NCBI GenBank assembly: GCA_025345505.1
Contig: JANVCC010000077.1
Location: 1,609,998-1,673,997, forward strand
Reading direction: 5' to 3'
Length of the DNA: 64,000 nt
Source of the DNA: Todiramphus chloris collaris
Lineage: Eukaryota; Chordata; Aves; Coraciiformes; Alcedinidae
Part shown: piece after piece, positions 12,293-27,200 of the stretch
Layout: each line of letters begins with the position of its first letter
How positions within the stretch are numbered: position 1 is the first letter of the stretch
Translations under genes and position numbers: made by a program
The notes under the pieces: model-generated
Told to the model about the DNA's origin: nothing
What the model saw: only the letters and a program-made list of their open reading frames with translations
Databases searched by the model: none

Positions 12293-15200
12293 GTATTGCA
12301 GGGCTAAGCACGCTGCCTTGCCTTTTCCTACTCTTATTCTGAAGGGCCACGTCTGTTAAATGGTGTGACGCTTGTCTCATCGGCACTCAGTCAAATTATC
12401 TTTGCATGAGAACCCAAAAGAGTGTGCTCCTTCTGTCAGCCCAGCTTCCTGGGAACAAAACCCAACTACTGTTCAGGTAACTCTAAATCCCTAGTATTGA
12501 AAAGCTGAAAATACAGAACCATAGGAAGCCTGCCCAGAGGCAATTTGTTGCTTTCCTGTGTTGTTGGTTTCACCTTCTTTAAGTAAGAAAACCTCATTTG
12601 TTTATCCTGGAATGGCTGAGGAGAACCCATCTGATAAGCTTTCACTTCTCAGCAGAAGGACTGTAGCTTCCAAAAAAGATGCATTTCCTTCACAGACAAA
12701 TCTTTTCCTTGACTTGCCAGAAAACTGGGAGCCAAGGTGCCTACAAAACATCCTTTTGTGCTACTCTTTCCGGGTTTTGTTCATGCCAGTGGATTAATAT
12801 TAGATTGTAGTGTAAGTACATGAAGACTCATGGAATGGCTGAGTGCATAACATACCACCTGAAGGGCACTCGCCAGCATCACAAGACCTGGATGAAAATA
12901 TTTGAAGAATTTATTTATTTTTTTAATCTAGTTCGTGGTCCTTCACAGGTAAAATACCTTATAAATCAGTGACTGTTGAGTTTGTATACACTTGGTACTT
13001 GTTCTACTAGTTGTTCTATTAAATTGTTCAGTAACTTCTGATTTTAATGCTGGTTTTCAGTCAGCTGGCTGTCTCCTAAAGGGGAGAGGTCTGGACGAAA
13101 ACAGGATTGCTCTGCTAACCTTTGTGAGAAATCTCTGAGGCAGTGTCAACTCTTGTGGGTTATTACTTCTAAAGAGTTACTGACAGAGACCAGTGCAAGC
13201 ACAGACTATTGCTTGTCTTTATATTGGGAGTGTCTCTTTCTTGGAGTTTAAAATGACACAAGCATTTTTTCAGTAACATTTGCTGTGTAGCTGTCTTCCC
13301 TGGTTGCTGTCCAAATTTGGCTCACCTTTCTATCTTGATTTTTGCTACTTTTAAGCATCTAAATCCACATGAGTGTCATAATTTTTGCCATTATTTGAGA
13401 TTCCCATCCTGCATAGATCGTATTGTACCGTAGCTTTTTGACACTGACCGTGCAGATTTTCTCTGTGTTGACTGAAGGATCTGAAGAAAACACCTGAGTC
13501 TAAAGTCTCCCTCTTAGATATAAAATATACATGTTGTATATTAACTTATCTTACATATAAGACTCCTTTTAGTGAAGTCTTTTAAATTTTCTACCCCAGT
13601 GTATGTTCTCATAACAGTCTCTTTAATAGAATAGTTTCAGTACCTTCTATTTTCACATTAAGCAGCCTTTCTAGCAGTTGCTTGTTCATCTCGCCTTTTT
13701 CATGGGTGTGAGGAGGTCTGCAGAGGGGAATGGGATTTAGGAGGGTACTTTAGGAAAAATTTCCCAGTAACTAAGTTGGCACTCAGGGCAAGCAAAGACT
13801 TTCCTTGTTTGGTTTCCTGCACTGGTCTAGCCTGTGAAGAGAAGGTGTAGGGCGATCTACAGGGAGCTTACAGCTGTGGGGAGGGTAGTTACAAGATCGT
13901 GGGGTCAAGCCCTATGTTTTGCAAGCGGCAACAGCTCTGAATTGTATGAGAGGTTCTGGAAGGGCTTCAGGGAACCCTTGCTCACAAGGAGGGGGACAAT
14001 TTATGAGAGGTGGTGGATCTCCATTCCTGAAAAGGGTAAGGACTTAGCTCAACAAAGCTACAATGGCCCTGATCTAGCATTGGTGATGGCTTCATTTCAA
14101 ACAGGAGGCAGGACAAGAGACCTCCAAAGCCCCCTTAAAATGTCACAAAGGAGCTGGATTTTTGGTTGGGGTTTTTGTTTGGTTTTTTCCATGCAGCTTC
14201 ACGCCCTTCAGCAAGCAGCTGTGTGCTGTCACCAAGTGTTACCAACTGTTCCTTGCCCTTTATAAAAGGAAGCTGTATGCTGTTGCAGCAAGTGATCAAG
14301 CTCCCATTCTATTTTGGTACAAATTTTTTTATCACTCGTCTTCCTTGAAAAAGAACTTTGTTGTGCTAGTATCTTCTGGCTAAACATAGATGTCAGGTTA
14401 ATCCTGACAAGATGATGCATTTAAAGACTTGTAATGAGGCAGACTATAATGTTTCTTCTTGATCTCTCAGGGCTTTACCGGTTGACCATAGCTAGATGCA
14501 GTAATTTCTTTAGTATAGTGTAAGTTTGTTCACTCCATTGCTCTGCAGAGTCTCCAGTCCTTGTGTTACATCTGACATGTCCTGCTTTCCTTTCCTCCTG
14601 TGAGCTGCCCCCTCTCAGGCTGGCAGTCTCCAGAGCAATTTCCATGTTCTCCCTTGTGTCACCTCTGGATAATCAGGCACCCAGTGCCTGATTAACACTC
14701 GTCAGTGTTGGGTTTGGGGTTTTTTTCTGCCTAATGGCATTTCCCCCAGTCTAACGTGCTCATTCTTCAAAGCTAAGAAAGCTTCTACTGTCATCTTTTT
14801 TTTTCCTTGGTCTTTTACACGACTTCTCTGGTCAGATGCTGAAACTTTGAAATATTTGAAGGGGTGGTTCTTCTGAAGCCCTCTGGGCATTGGGCATTCT
14901 GTGGTACAACAGCATTGTTTTACATGATGAAGGGTTTCTTTTTGCTCGGATTCTTTCTGACACTGCCATTTGGAGCATTTGTCAAATGCAACAGTGATAA
15001 GTGGTATTTGACTCCGGTGTATGTACCTTAAAGTTGTCATCTTCAGTTACTTAAAAAAACCATCCGTGTAGTCTCTTTGATACTCCAGAATAGCCTTAAA
15101 AACATTTGATGAACCGAAACAACTTAAGCAATGCTTATGAATCCACTCTGAACATGATGCAGGGGAAAAAAAATAAAATTAAAAGTGTCAGGATAGGCTC

Positions 15201-18200
15201 CAAGCATTTTGGCGTGTCAAAAGGTTGTTTACTTTGAAAGCTATGCTAAGAGCTACATTCTTATCTCTTGAATAACAAGCCATCTTCTTGGTTATCACAG
15301 ATGTGCTTTGCTGGGTCTGGTTGAAACTGGGGGAGACTAAGTTGTAGTTACACTCCTGCTGAGCCTGAACTTTTTCAGATGGTGATGACTGAGTTGAAGA
15401 CTCATCTAGCAGCTACTGCTGTCCTAAAAATGATGACTGTGTACAGCAGTTGCAAAGCGTGTCTCATTGCGAGCGATGTATTTTTGTAACAAGCGCTTGT
15501 AGGCAAATGAATGTTGCGTTCCTTTGTTTCCATCTCTCCTGCACTGTGTCTGTACTTTAGAAAAGCCGTCTTCTGCTTTGAATTTCAGGCCTCTTTGAGC
15601 CTTGGCTTCTCTGTTCACTGTAACAAACACTTGATGCTTTGTGCTTTTGATTAAATGGCACTACTTCCCCTTCTTCAGCAAAACCAAGCTTGCAGGTCTC
15701 AAAAAATTTTATTTGTGGCTTTATCTGTTCTTAATTTTATCACTGTTTGACCATGACCACAAATTCCAACTCTGTTATTTTTAGGTTTTTTGTTTCAAAA
15801 AATACCCAACAAAACACACAAAAAACCCACCAAAAACCCCCAAACCTGCAAACCTTAAAAATGAAACTTTGTACAATTCACTGACTTTAACTTGTCGTGA
15901 TTCATGAGTATACTGGGAATATCTCATGGTAGAACAAATTTATACTTCAATTCAAAGGAAGAGGAAGAAGATATATTCTTCCTGCAGAAAGCTTATCCAG
16001 TGCTTATTAGTTGTTAGTTCTTTAGGGACTGCAGTATTACGGTGCTTGATTGGTACAGAGAGTTTGTGTTTTCCTGAAATTAAAATCTCTGTATTTTTCT
16101 CTTGCTTAAAGGTAAAGTTAGGTGGCTTTCAACAGCTTGACTAATACACATCATGAGGGCAATATATTGATATAGCATGGAAACAAGTGTGCTGTGTGTA
16201 TGAGTTCTTGCTGCCTTGGTGTTTCTTGGCCAGAAAGAAAACAGCTGCAGCTGTAAGGTAGAAGTTTGCAGAAACTGTCTACTTGTCATGCATAGAGCCT
16301 GGGTGTAATGGTGTCCCGTATGTCATGGCTATATTCTCCACAGGGCAGGAATTGCAGCGGGGAACCAGCTAGTGAAACTAGATTCTGAAGTATTACAGTG
16401 ACATCCATGAATTAAAGGTTTACAAGTTGGCTGAGCTGTACCCCAGAACATGTCAGCCTGAGCAGTCTGAGCCTATCGTTGCAGGAGGCTTGAAAATAGC
16501 AAATACTGTTCTTCACCCTCGCCCCTCAAAATAAACTAAAAACCCCAACAAAACCAAAACAAATCCCCAAAATGAAAAACCCCAAGGTTTCTAATTGGTC
16601 AATCAGACTTCAGGCCTTAAACTGCTAGGAAAAGGAAACCATTCAGAAGGCATCCAGGAAATACTGGATGTTCCAGCACAGATTTATCAAGAAAAAATCA
16701 CAACAAACTAATTATGACAGCAAAGTAACAGGCACCATGGGAAGCAGTGAATGCTGGTTACCTTGATACCAGTGAGACTTCTGACATTGTCCCTTCCAAC
16801 AAGTATGCGAGGTGAGCTGAGGACATGCAATCGTGATAAAAACTATAGAAGGAAGGATGCAGTACTGCTTGGATATTTAGACTGAGTAATCGTCAACGTG
16901 TAGTCATCAACCACGAAAGATGTGTAGATTTTTAGAGGAATCCAGGCTGTCCTAGATCTCATGCAATTTGGTATCAACTAGGATGATGAAATGTGGAGTA
17001 TCCTGATGAAATCTGCAGGCGCAGCAGCGCACTGGGCTACAGGGGGCTGGAATTCAGAACAACCTTTGCAAATCACAGAAATGGTTTGAAGTTCCAGTGT
17101 GCAGTAAGGTCAGGGAGGTGCAACAAGTGCAAGGTCCTGTGCTTATGCAGGAATAATCCAGTGCACAATTAGCCATTAGGGAAAGGCAGCAGTTCTGACA
17201 GGAGAAAAAGCTCTTTGGAGTTTTTGGACTCAATACTATTATCAATGATCTATACATATACAAACACATTCTTCATGCTGATAGATAGAAGTGAAATTAT
17301 TCTGATGTGTAAGTAGAAGTGTTCTGTGTATTATAGGGTCCTACACTGCTGGCGACACCTTGAATGTAAAACAAAGACCATTGTCATCTCATTTTGGGCA
17401 AAATACTTAGCCAGATGCATCCCTGTTGAAGAGGGTCTGGAGGAGAGCAATAATATTGACCCAAAGGTCCAGAAAATACGACCTGTGGAGGAATGATCCA
17501 AAGAGTTAAGCTTGTTGAGTCTAGGGAAGAGAAGATGGAAGGAAGATGTGAGAAAAGTCTTCAAATATGCAAAAGGTTGCTGTAGCAAATGAAGTAATAA
17601 ATTGTTCATGTGCCTACTGGGGAAATGAGAGGCCTGTCACTGCTAAAATTTCTGTAAGGTAGACTCAGGGTTTGTCATTAGGAAAAGCTTTAGAAAGATA
17701 ATCATGTTTGAGGCACTAAAAGTTGCATATTTCCCATTGCTACATATCTTGGAGAACAAATCAAACTATTCTTCGTGGGTATTTGTCAGGAAGTTGGTCC
17801 TTCCTTTAGGTGAGAGCAGTGTAGGAGCCTTCTTAGTCTTCTAAATATGCCTTGGCTGTCTAGGTGTCCTCTTCAGGTCTTCTGAACATCGTTTTCTATG
17901 GTTCCATAAATACATAATTTATCTTTTTTTCATAGTCTCCTGATTACTAGTGCACTAAAAGATATTTAAATGGGAATTTGAAGTTTCAGCTAATTTGAAA
18001 GTTGAATTTTAATGTTTAAGCTTTGACTTGTGAGTAGTAGGCAGCCGTTTGTGTCTTGGGGACTGTAGTAGCAAAACATACAAAGGAAGTAAGTATGCAA
18101 GATGTAATTTGTGAGTGGAATTTTAATGTAAATTTCAGCTGCTTACTTCAGGAGAAACTCTTTGAGGAATAATTTATGTAAGTTTACTACATTTTTGAAA

Positions 18201-21200
18201 AGTGTATTGGACAGAACTGATTCCATCAGGTACACAGTGAGTTACACCTGTTGATAACATGTCAAAACAATGACCAAAGGAGCTGTAGCTGACTTGTGTT
18301 GGGTCTTTTCCCCACAAAACACCTCTCCTTGTGTGTCTGCACTGTCATGGTGAGGGATTCCTTTTTCAGAGGATAAGGTATGAAATATCTTCATTTGTCC
18401 CTTAGTTTTCTGTGAAACCTGCAGGAACTTAGTATCTGTGAGCTTCTCTCCTCTGTCATAGAACCATAGAATGGCTAGGGCTGGAAGGGACCTCCAAAGA
18501 TCATCTAGTCCAGCCCCCCTGCAGTGAGCAGGGATACCCTCAACTAGACCAGGCTGCTCAGAGCCTTGTCCAACCTCATCTTGAATATCCAGGGATGGGG
18601 CCTCAACCACCTCCCTGGGTAGCCTATTCCACTGTTCTACCACCCTCAATGTAAAGAGCTTCTTCCTGATATCCAATCTAAATCTACTCTTCTCTAATTT
18701 AAACCTGTTACTCCTTGTCCTTTCACTACAGGCCCTCGTAACCAGCCCCTCTGCAGCCTTCCTGTAGCCCCCCTTCAGGTACTGGAAGGTCGCTAGTAGG
18801 TCTCCCTGGAGCCTTCTCTTCTCCAGGCTGAACAACCCCAGCTCCCTCAGCCTGTGCTCGTAGGAGAGATGTTCCAGCTCTCTGATCAACTTTGTGGCCC
18901 TCCTCTGGATCCACTCCATCAGGTCCATGTCTTTCCTGTGTCGAGGGCTCCAGAGCTGGATGCAGTACTCCAGGTGGGGTCTCACCAGAGCAGAGCAGAG
19001 GGACAAAATGACATCCCTTGATCTGCTGGCCACACTTCTCTTGATGCAGCCCAGGGTGCAATCGGCCTTCTGGGCTGCAAGAGCACACTGTTGTCTGATG
19101 TCCAACTTCTCATCCACCAACACCCCCAAGTCCTTTTCCTCAGTGCTCCTTTCCAGCACCTCGTCTCCCAGCCTGTATTGATAGTGAGGGTTGTTCTGAC
19201 CCAGGGGCAGGACCCTGCGCTTAGTCTTGTTGGACCTTGTGAGGTTCACCTGGGCCCACCTCTCCAGCATATCCAGGTCCCTCTGGATGACATCCCATCC
19301 CTCCATCCTGTCGACAGCACCACTCAGCTTGGTGTCATCTGCAAACTTGCTGATGGTGCACTCGATCCCCCTGTCAATATCATTGATGAAAATATTAAAC
19401 AGTACAGGTCCCAGTACAGACCCCTGAGGGACGCCACTTGTCACTGATCTCCATCTGGACATTGAGGCATTGACCAGCACCCTCTGGATGCGACCATCCA
19501 GCCAATTTCTTATCCACTGAACAGTCCACCCGTCAAATCCATATCTCTCCAACTTGGCGAGTAGGATGTTGTGGGGGACCATGTCAAAAGCCTTGCAGAA
19601 GTCCAGATAGATTACATCTATAGATTGTCCCTTGCCCACTGAGGTAGTCACCTTATCATAGAAGGCCACTAGATTCATCAGGCAGGATTTGCCTTTGATG
19701 AAGCCATGTTGGCTGTCTTTCATCGCCCCACTGTCCTCTAGTTGCCTTGTTAGACCCTCTAGGAGAATCTGCTCCCTGATCTTCCCACGCACAGAGGTGA
19801 GGCTGACAGGGCAGTAGTTTTCAGGGTCCTCCTTTCTACCCTTTTTAAAAATGGGTGTAATGTGTCCCTTCTTCCAGGCCCCAGGGACTTCACCTGACTG
19901 CCAAGACTTTTCAAATATTATGGCAAGCGGCTTGGCGACTACATCAGCCAATTCTTTCAGGACTCTGGGATGAATCTCATCAGGTCCCATGGACTTACAT
20001 ATGTTCAGGTTCCTCAGGTGGTCATGAACCTGATATTCACATACAGTGGGAGGGACTTCACCACCCTGGTCCACACCTTGCAGTTTAACTTGGGAGGTGT
20101 TGGGAGAGAGGTTGTCAGTGAAGACTGAGGGGAAAAAAAGTTGTTGAGAACCTCAGCCTTCTCCTCGTCCATTATTACTAGCCCACCATTTTTACTCTTC
20201 AGGGAGGGTATGTTGTCTTTGACCTTCCTTTTTTCATTGACATACCTGTAGAAACCCTTCTTGTTACTCTTTACATACCTTGCCAAGTTCAGCTCCAACA
20301 ATACCTTGGCCCTCCTGACCTCATCCCTTCGCAACAGGACAGCATCCCTATAATATATCCCTGTTGTGATTCAAGTCCATAGGCCAATTTCCCAAAGTTA
20401 CGGGAAAGGAGGATGGTTCTGCCTGAGATGTGCAAGTGCCCGAGGCGGCCCAGCCACACAAGCCTTTGGCAGCCAGGCTGAAAAGCAAGCCCAAGACGAG
20501 GTATGTCTCACCTTCCCTGGGTATTTCTAACGTGTTGTACTTTTTTCAGGTAGGAATTGTCTGATGGTTTGTCTGTAGTTTGAGGAACCACATACACCGT
20601 TCCTGCCTGCATGCACATTGGCTCAGGGCCTCAGTTTGGGGCCATTATGCCAGCCCTGTGTTCTGCAGTTGCCCCTTTTTTAAACAACGGTGATAAGAGT
20701 GGAGCTGTAAGGACCGCAGGTATGGATGCACTCCTCTTATTCAGCAGTTTTCATCTGATTCAAGTTAGTTTAGTCTGAACCAGGAAGGCACTTCATGTCT
20801 GACAGGCAGTATAACTTTTACACTGCAAATGGGACTCAGAGGGATTAAGCGATTTGACTGGGGTCACAGACCTGCAGCCATTAAGCCAGAGACACCTTGA
20901 CACCTGCTGCCCTGCTGTGACCGCTGGGCCTCATCTTCACATCTTCTGAGTCCAGAAAGCTTCAGTGTGGTAGCCTCACTGACTCTTTCCTTGCCAACAT
21001 GTTTTCAAACATTCTTGACACAGGCCAGTTTCTGTGTGTAAAAAGGAAAGACAGGAGGAAAAAAAAAAACAAACCCAAAACAAACTCCTTGCGTCCCTGA
21101 ATACAAATGAGGCTTGTCTAGCTTGTTTGTAAAACCGTGTTTATTTCTTCCCAGCAGGATGACTAAAGCCAAATAAAATCTCATGGTAATTCCTATATAT

Positions 21201-24200
21201 TTTTCCCTAACTGTGCTTTTTTTTTTTTTTTTCCCCCCAACCCCAGGAAGATTTATTGTTCTCTTCTGGTTGCTGTGGCTCTTTAAAAGATAGAATTTTA
21301 TTTTTTTTCTTTCCTATCATCTGTTTGTAATATTGACCAGCTTCCAATGTAGAGCTGGCCCATGTTCCTCTGTAGTATTCCAGGATTTTAGATTAAAAAT
21401 GGGAGAGATTAACTGTGTTTTTTGTCTCCACAAAGAAGTATAAATCAACATCAATTTCATTTTAACAGAACCTGTTATGTCGTGAACTCTGCTGCACAAA
21501 CACTGAAACTGTAGCACGGTAAATTGCTGTAGGTGAACAGGACTCAACCAAGTGCACAGGCTGCGTGCCTTTATTCTGCAAAGGGGTATGGAAACATTAA
21601 GTCACTGCTTCCAATTTAACCCAAGTTTGTCATGGCCAAAAGCTCTCATCATCTGATAGTTATTCAGTGGTCCATGAGAAATTGGTTGGGTTTTAGCCTA
21701 ATTCCTCTTAGACGTTTCCCATAAAACAAGCTGTTCTATGAGTAGCAGCACAGATCAAGCCTGGTCCTTCATGTCTGTGCACGAGCCTCTCTATGTCCCA
21801 CACTGCTGCAATAAATCCACTTCTCCCCATACTGCTATGAGCTCACCTCCCCAATATTTCCCATCCCTCCCAACCCCCCCATCTCCTAAGCCAGCCTTGT
21901 CCCATCCCTTAACTTCCAGCTGGGACTTACGTGCTGTGGCTGGTACCAAACGATGTGCTGGCTGATAAAGCAAACTGGTTGCTTGTGTGTAGAGTGGTTG
22001 GCTGATGTGCTGGGCACAATAGGCAGCTATTGAGCTTGTGCTTCGATCTCCAACCTGCTGCAGGCTTCCCCCAGAGCTGGCTAGAGGCTTCGAAGCTGTT
22101 GTGGAGGGAATTGCCAAATGCAACTCTTATAAACTGTCCTGACAGGCATTGCAGCAAATTTCTGGTTGCAGATAGACCCAGCCCTTTTTAGTCCCCTCTG
22201 TAGATCACAAATAAAGCTTATGCAGCACTGCTAGTAATCCAGAGAGAAGCATCTGTCTGCAAAGCTGATGTCAGACTCACAACACTAAGGAGACCTCATG
22301 GAAAATGTTTTTGTCTGCAGAAAGGATGACTCTAAGCAGAGACATTTTGTAGGCACGTAAATGTATCTTCTCCTGAAATACTGTCCCATGTTTGTGCAGA
22401 GAAAACAGTGAAGCTGGGACCAGGTTTACTCTTACTTGTCTTGCCTCTGTTACTGCTTGGGATGCCTAAGGGTTGAAACTTGCCTGCTGGCACTGCCCGA
22501 TCACCCTGCCCAAAGCTGGCTGCCTGAGTCCTGCCTGTCGCATGTCCTGCCTGACAAGGCTTGTCCAGCTCTGGTCACTGTGTGTGTGTGCCTGTTAGCT
22601 GACACATGGGGCAGTGCCAGTTGCAGGAAAGACTTTGAAGCAGGAAACATGACAGCTTGTCTCCTGCCAGCCTCAGCCAGGGTGTGTAGTTGTGACTCAT
22701 GCTAACTTGCTTGGTTATCTGAGCTTTCAGAGGAGAGATGTTAGTATTGCAGTGTGGTTTTTTGTGTTTTTATTTTGAGCATGCTTGAAGGACGGGGCAG
22801 CTAGACACCTATCCTCTTTCCTGACGTAACAACTCTCAGGCGAGTCTCAAAGCTTCCTCACTGTTTTCTTTGGTATCAAACTTTTCTCTCTAATCTGTTT
22901 TGTGGGGTTTTTTTTTTTTGATGACTACTCTGGTTTTGGTCCAGCAGAGCTCACTGAAGGACATTATTAGAGCTCTTCTTTTCCCCTCAAAGAAATGTAA
23001 ACTTCCAGCACCTGATTCTAAGGATAAGATAGTCTTTCCACCTGCTAGCAGGGATCTGTAGGGAAGAAGTGTAGCAATATTGACCATCTGCAACATCCGG
23101 GCTCTTTGGAGCAGGGAGACTTTCACTTGAGAAGTGAAGGGGGAAGAGGACAGGTCATGGCACTGATGACACTGGGACATGCAGGTGGACCGTGCTTCTT
23201 GGTTCCCTAGATGAAATTAATGCAGTTTCTCTGCATGTTTGCAAAACTTAATGTTATTTGTCTGTATGTATGACTGTAATTTTTGGGACCTTCAGAGTTC
23301 AATGCTTTTATCCTCACTTGTGAGGCAGGGAGACACCCAGTTCCATTTACTGCTGGGTGCTGAGGCACAGGCTGGCCAGTCAGTAGAGATGAACTTTGCA
23401 GTGGCCCTGGCCATGGCGGAGGCTTCCCAGGTTGTGAACTAGCACGGACTTGGTGGCCCGTCCTTCATCCGAGTCATGTCTCGGGGTGATTTCAGGTATG
23501 GATGATAAACTATCTGGGGGCATAGAGCAGAAATCCAGCTGTGAATGCTGCTGAGTGCTGTTCTGCCACTGTGCAGGCATTGTGCCTCTATTCCTCTTCT
23601 TCCTGGCAGCATCAGTGGAGTTACATGACTTTAGATTTTGGCTGATTAACTTCTCTTTCTGTTCAGAGTAGGCAGGGTGCTGTCCCTTTGCAGTACTGGA
23701 AGGCACCTCGGTGTCAGGCTCAGTCCTGCCCTTTGCCTTGGAGCACTGTCATTTCTTCAGCTGCTGCTGAGACACGGTGACAGTTACTTTATTCTTGCTG
23801 GTTTTGTTGGGATAGCATCTCCCTGGCATTGGTTTGGGACTTTCTAGGACATTGTACCACACCGGAGAATCTCTTCTCCACAAAATTTCTTTTGCTGCAG
23901 TTATAGAAAAGTCCCTGAAACCCTCTGGCCAGGTTTGAAAAGTGCTGGATGCATTCTCAGGAACTTGAGAGGAGGGAACCAGCACCACTGCTGTTTGACT
24001 TTGCCTTCCGCTCCATCAGAACTCTGGTGGGAACCTTGACTGGATATGAGGCTCCTCCAAGCTTCTTCCCAGTCTGCAGTTCAGTAGGTAATCAGGACTG
24101 GGAGTTTCCAGGGATACCTGTACTCTTATTCAGCTTGGAGGATGAGAAGTTTATGGTTTGTGCTGTCAGTGAGCTAGCTTTATAATATGAACCAAAGCCA

Positions 24201-27200
24201 TTGCTTCTCTACCTCCCTAACCTCATAAAGTTTGGGCTTTTTTCTCTCCTGCAGTTTGTCTGGACTTACGGGTCAGGCTGGGTGCTTCCTGTGCTGTGTT
24301 GTGGAAGCCACTGTTGTTTCTCCGACTTCCAGCTCTCAGCTCAAGTCGGTCTCTGACCTTCTCCGGCCCTGAAGGGTAGGTTACACTAAGGCATGGAGAG
24401 ACTTTGTGCCAGGAGCAGAGGCACAGAATGCCTTTGTTCCTTATAAAAGACTTTGTTGAATTAGAAGGAAAGCTGTCTCCCCCGGCCTGCTTTACTGATT
24501 GTACAGTATTTCTATGCAGTAAGCATGGAATCTCAGCACTGCCTGAAAGAGAAGGCTTGTTTTTAGCTGCTACTGCAATTTAGATAAAGTAGGTTTAGGC
24601 CCAGTTTGAGTTGGCTAGATTTCAACTGGTGCTGTCCCTTTTAATTCTGTCAACTTGTGTCCTGTTCCTGCCTGGGAACTGAACTTGGCTCATTGCTTTT
24701 CAGCTGTTCAGTACAGTTCAGTCAGTTGGTTTATTTTAAAAAAAAAAAAAGGAAAGAAAAAAAAAGGAGGGGGGGAATGAGGAAGATTGTCTTCTCTGTG
24801 CTTTACATCAGACCATGTACCCCGAGGCCGCTCCCAACTGTCAGGAGTGAACAGAGCAGCAGTGTTTGTAAATCTGATACACAATTGTGTTTATAATTGC
24901 ACAAGTTGTTTCAGCCTCACGCTGCATGTGGGCTGCCAGTGGGAAAGAACCGGGCATGGAGACCCGGAGGAAGCGGTGTGACGCATCTCGGTGCAAGGCG
25001 GCCACAGCAGCCAAAGGGGAGGGCAGCCAGCAGGCCCTTCGCCTGGGACGCTTGGATGCCGGCCCCTAGCAGGTGTTTATCCTGAGCAGCTGCGGCTCAA
25101 GATGAGAACTGTTCTTGCTGATGTTTTCTGCCCAAAGTGGAGGGGAGCCCAACACTCTGCGGGAAGCCTTTTCTCCATCCTACCCAGAGCCTCCTTGCTG
25201 CAGGAGGGTGAGGAGGAGCTGACGTGCTGGGGACCCGTTAAGAAGAGCATCTCTAACTGCTGGGTTAAAGGAGTGGGGGAGAAGCCGCACATGGTCAGCC
25301 CAGCCTTGGACAAAGGCTCTGTCCCCTGCACTGAAGGAGGAATGCAAGACAAAAGGAAACGGCTCCGGGAAGGCAGAAAACTCCCCCTCCTGCTGGTGTG
25401 AGGTCCTTTGGCATCTTATACATGAGGTCTTTGTCCCACCCGGCCTTTCCTGGGAAACGGAAGCAGACACTTTAATAGTTAAAAGCTTCTGCACAGAACA
25501 TTATTGCCTCCTCCTATGGAGGAGCTGAAAACCACAACACAGAGGGATTGTTCTGCAGTCGCAGGAGCATCCTCTCTCTCTGCCTGTGTGCGATTGTTTG
25601 GGATGCGCAGAGGAGAGTTTGAAGGTTACACGTACTGAGTAGCATTCTGAAAAGGACTGGTTTTATCCCTTGGCAGCTGCCAAGCCCATGTTAGATGGAA
25701 CTGCAGAGAAGAGTGGACCGAGCTGGAAGTTGGGTTCACTGTTACATATCCACCTTCTTACACTCTCTATTGAAGATCTGTGCAGCGAGTGGTGCTCAAA
25801 CTGTTCTTTCTGACTAACCCACTCTGCCTGCAAGACTGGCAGTACGCAGAGCTCATTACAGACCATCTTCTGACGGCCTCAGATGCAAAGATCTTTTGCA
25901 GCGGCCTGCTCATCTAGGAGGCAGCAAATGGGCACAGCAGGGGAAGTGTTTTGTTCTTGGTAGGGAAGAGAAACCGGGAGTGTATATTCAGCAGTTGCAG
26001 GCAGCCCAGAGCTTGTGGAAAGTGGATTCGTCTGCTTTTTACTTTAAAATCGTGAGCTTAAAGGAATTGACTCGGCGTGCTTAGGATGGCGTTTCAAAAA
26101 GTGCTCCATAAGCAGGCTGGCCACTTTGCATTTGAACCATAAGTATAACTCTTGGACAAAGTTTGTGTGTTTCTCTTGCACTAGTGTAATGTGTTGGTGG
26201 AACTCAAATACATAACTAGTATTTTACACAAATATGTGTGAATACAAAATTCCTGTTTCCTGCCCTTCGGCCTCCTGCTTTGCCAAAGCAAAACAAAAGT
26301 TTGGCCTGTGCAAGCTTTAAATTCCTGAAAATATAAGAGAAAATAATCAACCACTGAGAAAAATATTACAGTGCTCTCTCAAAGACCTCTGCCCTTCCTG
26401 TCCATTATAAGCTCCAGAATTAATGCCTGGGTAACTAGAATGTAATCTCTTCAAAATTCTCAATGTGATAACTCCATAAGTGTTTTCTCCCACACCATCT
26501 ACCCTTTCTTGAGTAACTGCTGCTAAAAGGGGTACTCTAGTTCAGTCCACCAGTCTCTCTGTCAGATGTTTGTGCTGTGGAGCCTGTTAAAAGAAGCTGT
26601 TTGCATCTTTGTGTCCTTCAGAGGAGGATGTTGTCTTCACTTCCCTTTCAAGCTCCTTCAACAGGAATGTTTCATAGATGGATACAGGGGAAGATCACAA
26701 GTGACTGTGCAGTCTTGTGGTGCTCCTGTGTCTAAGTATCCCTCCTTCTGGGTACCTTGCACATGCAAGAATATTTAGAGGTCCAACAACAAGACAAAAA
26801 ATGGTTTTTCTCCTGCTGCAGTTCTCTTTCCTCTCTGAAGACACCTAAAGGTTGCTAAACGCTGTGGGTGCAAGTCTTTGTTCTAGTTGTACCTGGCTAG
26901 GAAATGTTCAATTAACCGGAAAGCATCCTGGATTTCACATGCCATGAAAAAAAGATAGGGCTTTTAAATGTATCTCAGCAAGTATCTCTTCAAATGGGCC
27001 ACGTGGGACCACATCATCTCTAAATAAACTGTCATTAAAAACCTGTTTTGAGCTGAGTCCTTATCTGACAGGAGATCCTGCTGTGTAACACCCTTTCTCA
27101 CTCCTGGGCCTCCACCCCATCCTGAGGCTATTCAGTTTCTGAAACTGTTGAAGACAAATACCATCCTTTAAAGGGAAGCTGTAAAACACATCTTGTTCGG

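Noticed and set aside
12133-12342. Open frame starting with Met at 12133 as an independent small protein
   Set aside because: The conserved part starts exactly at the splice acceptor before 12156 and stops being conserved at 12292; it is SUFU exon 3 read into its introns.
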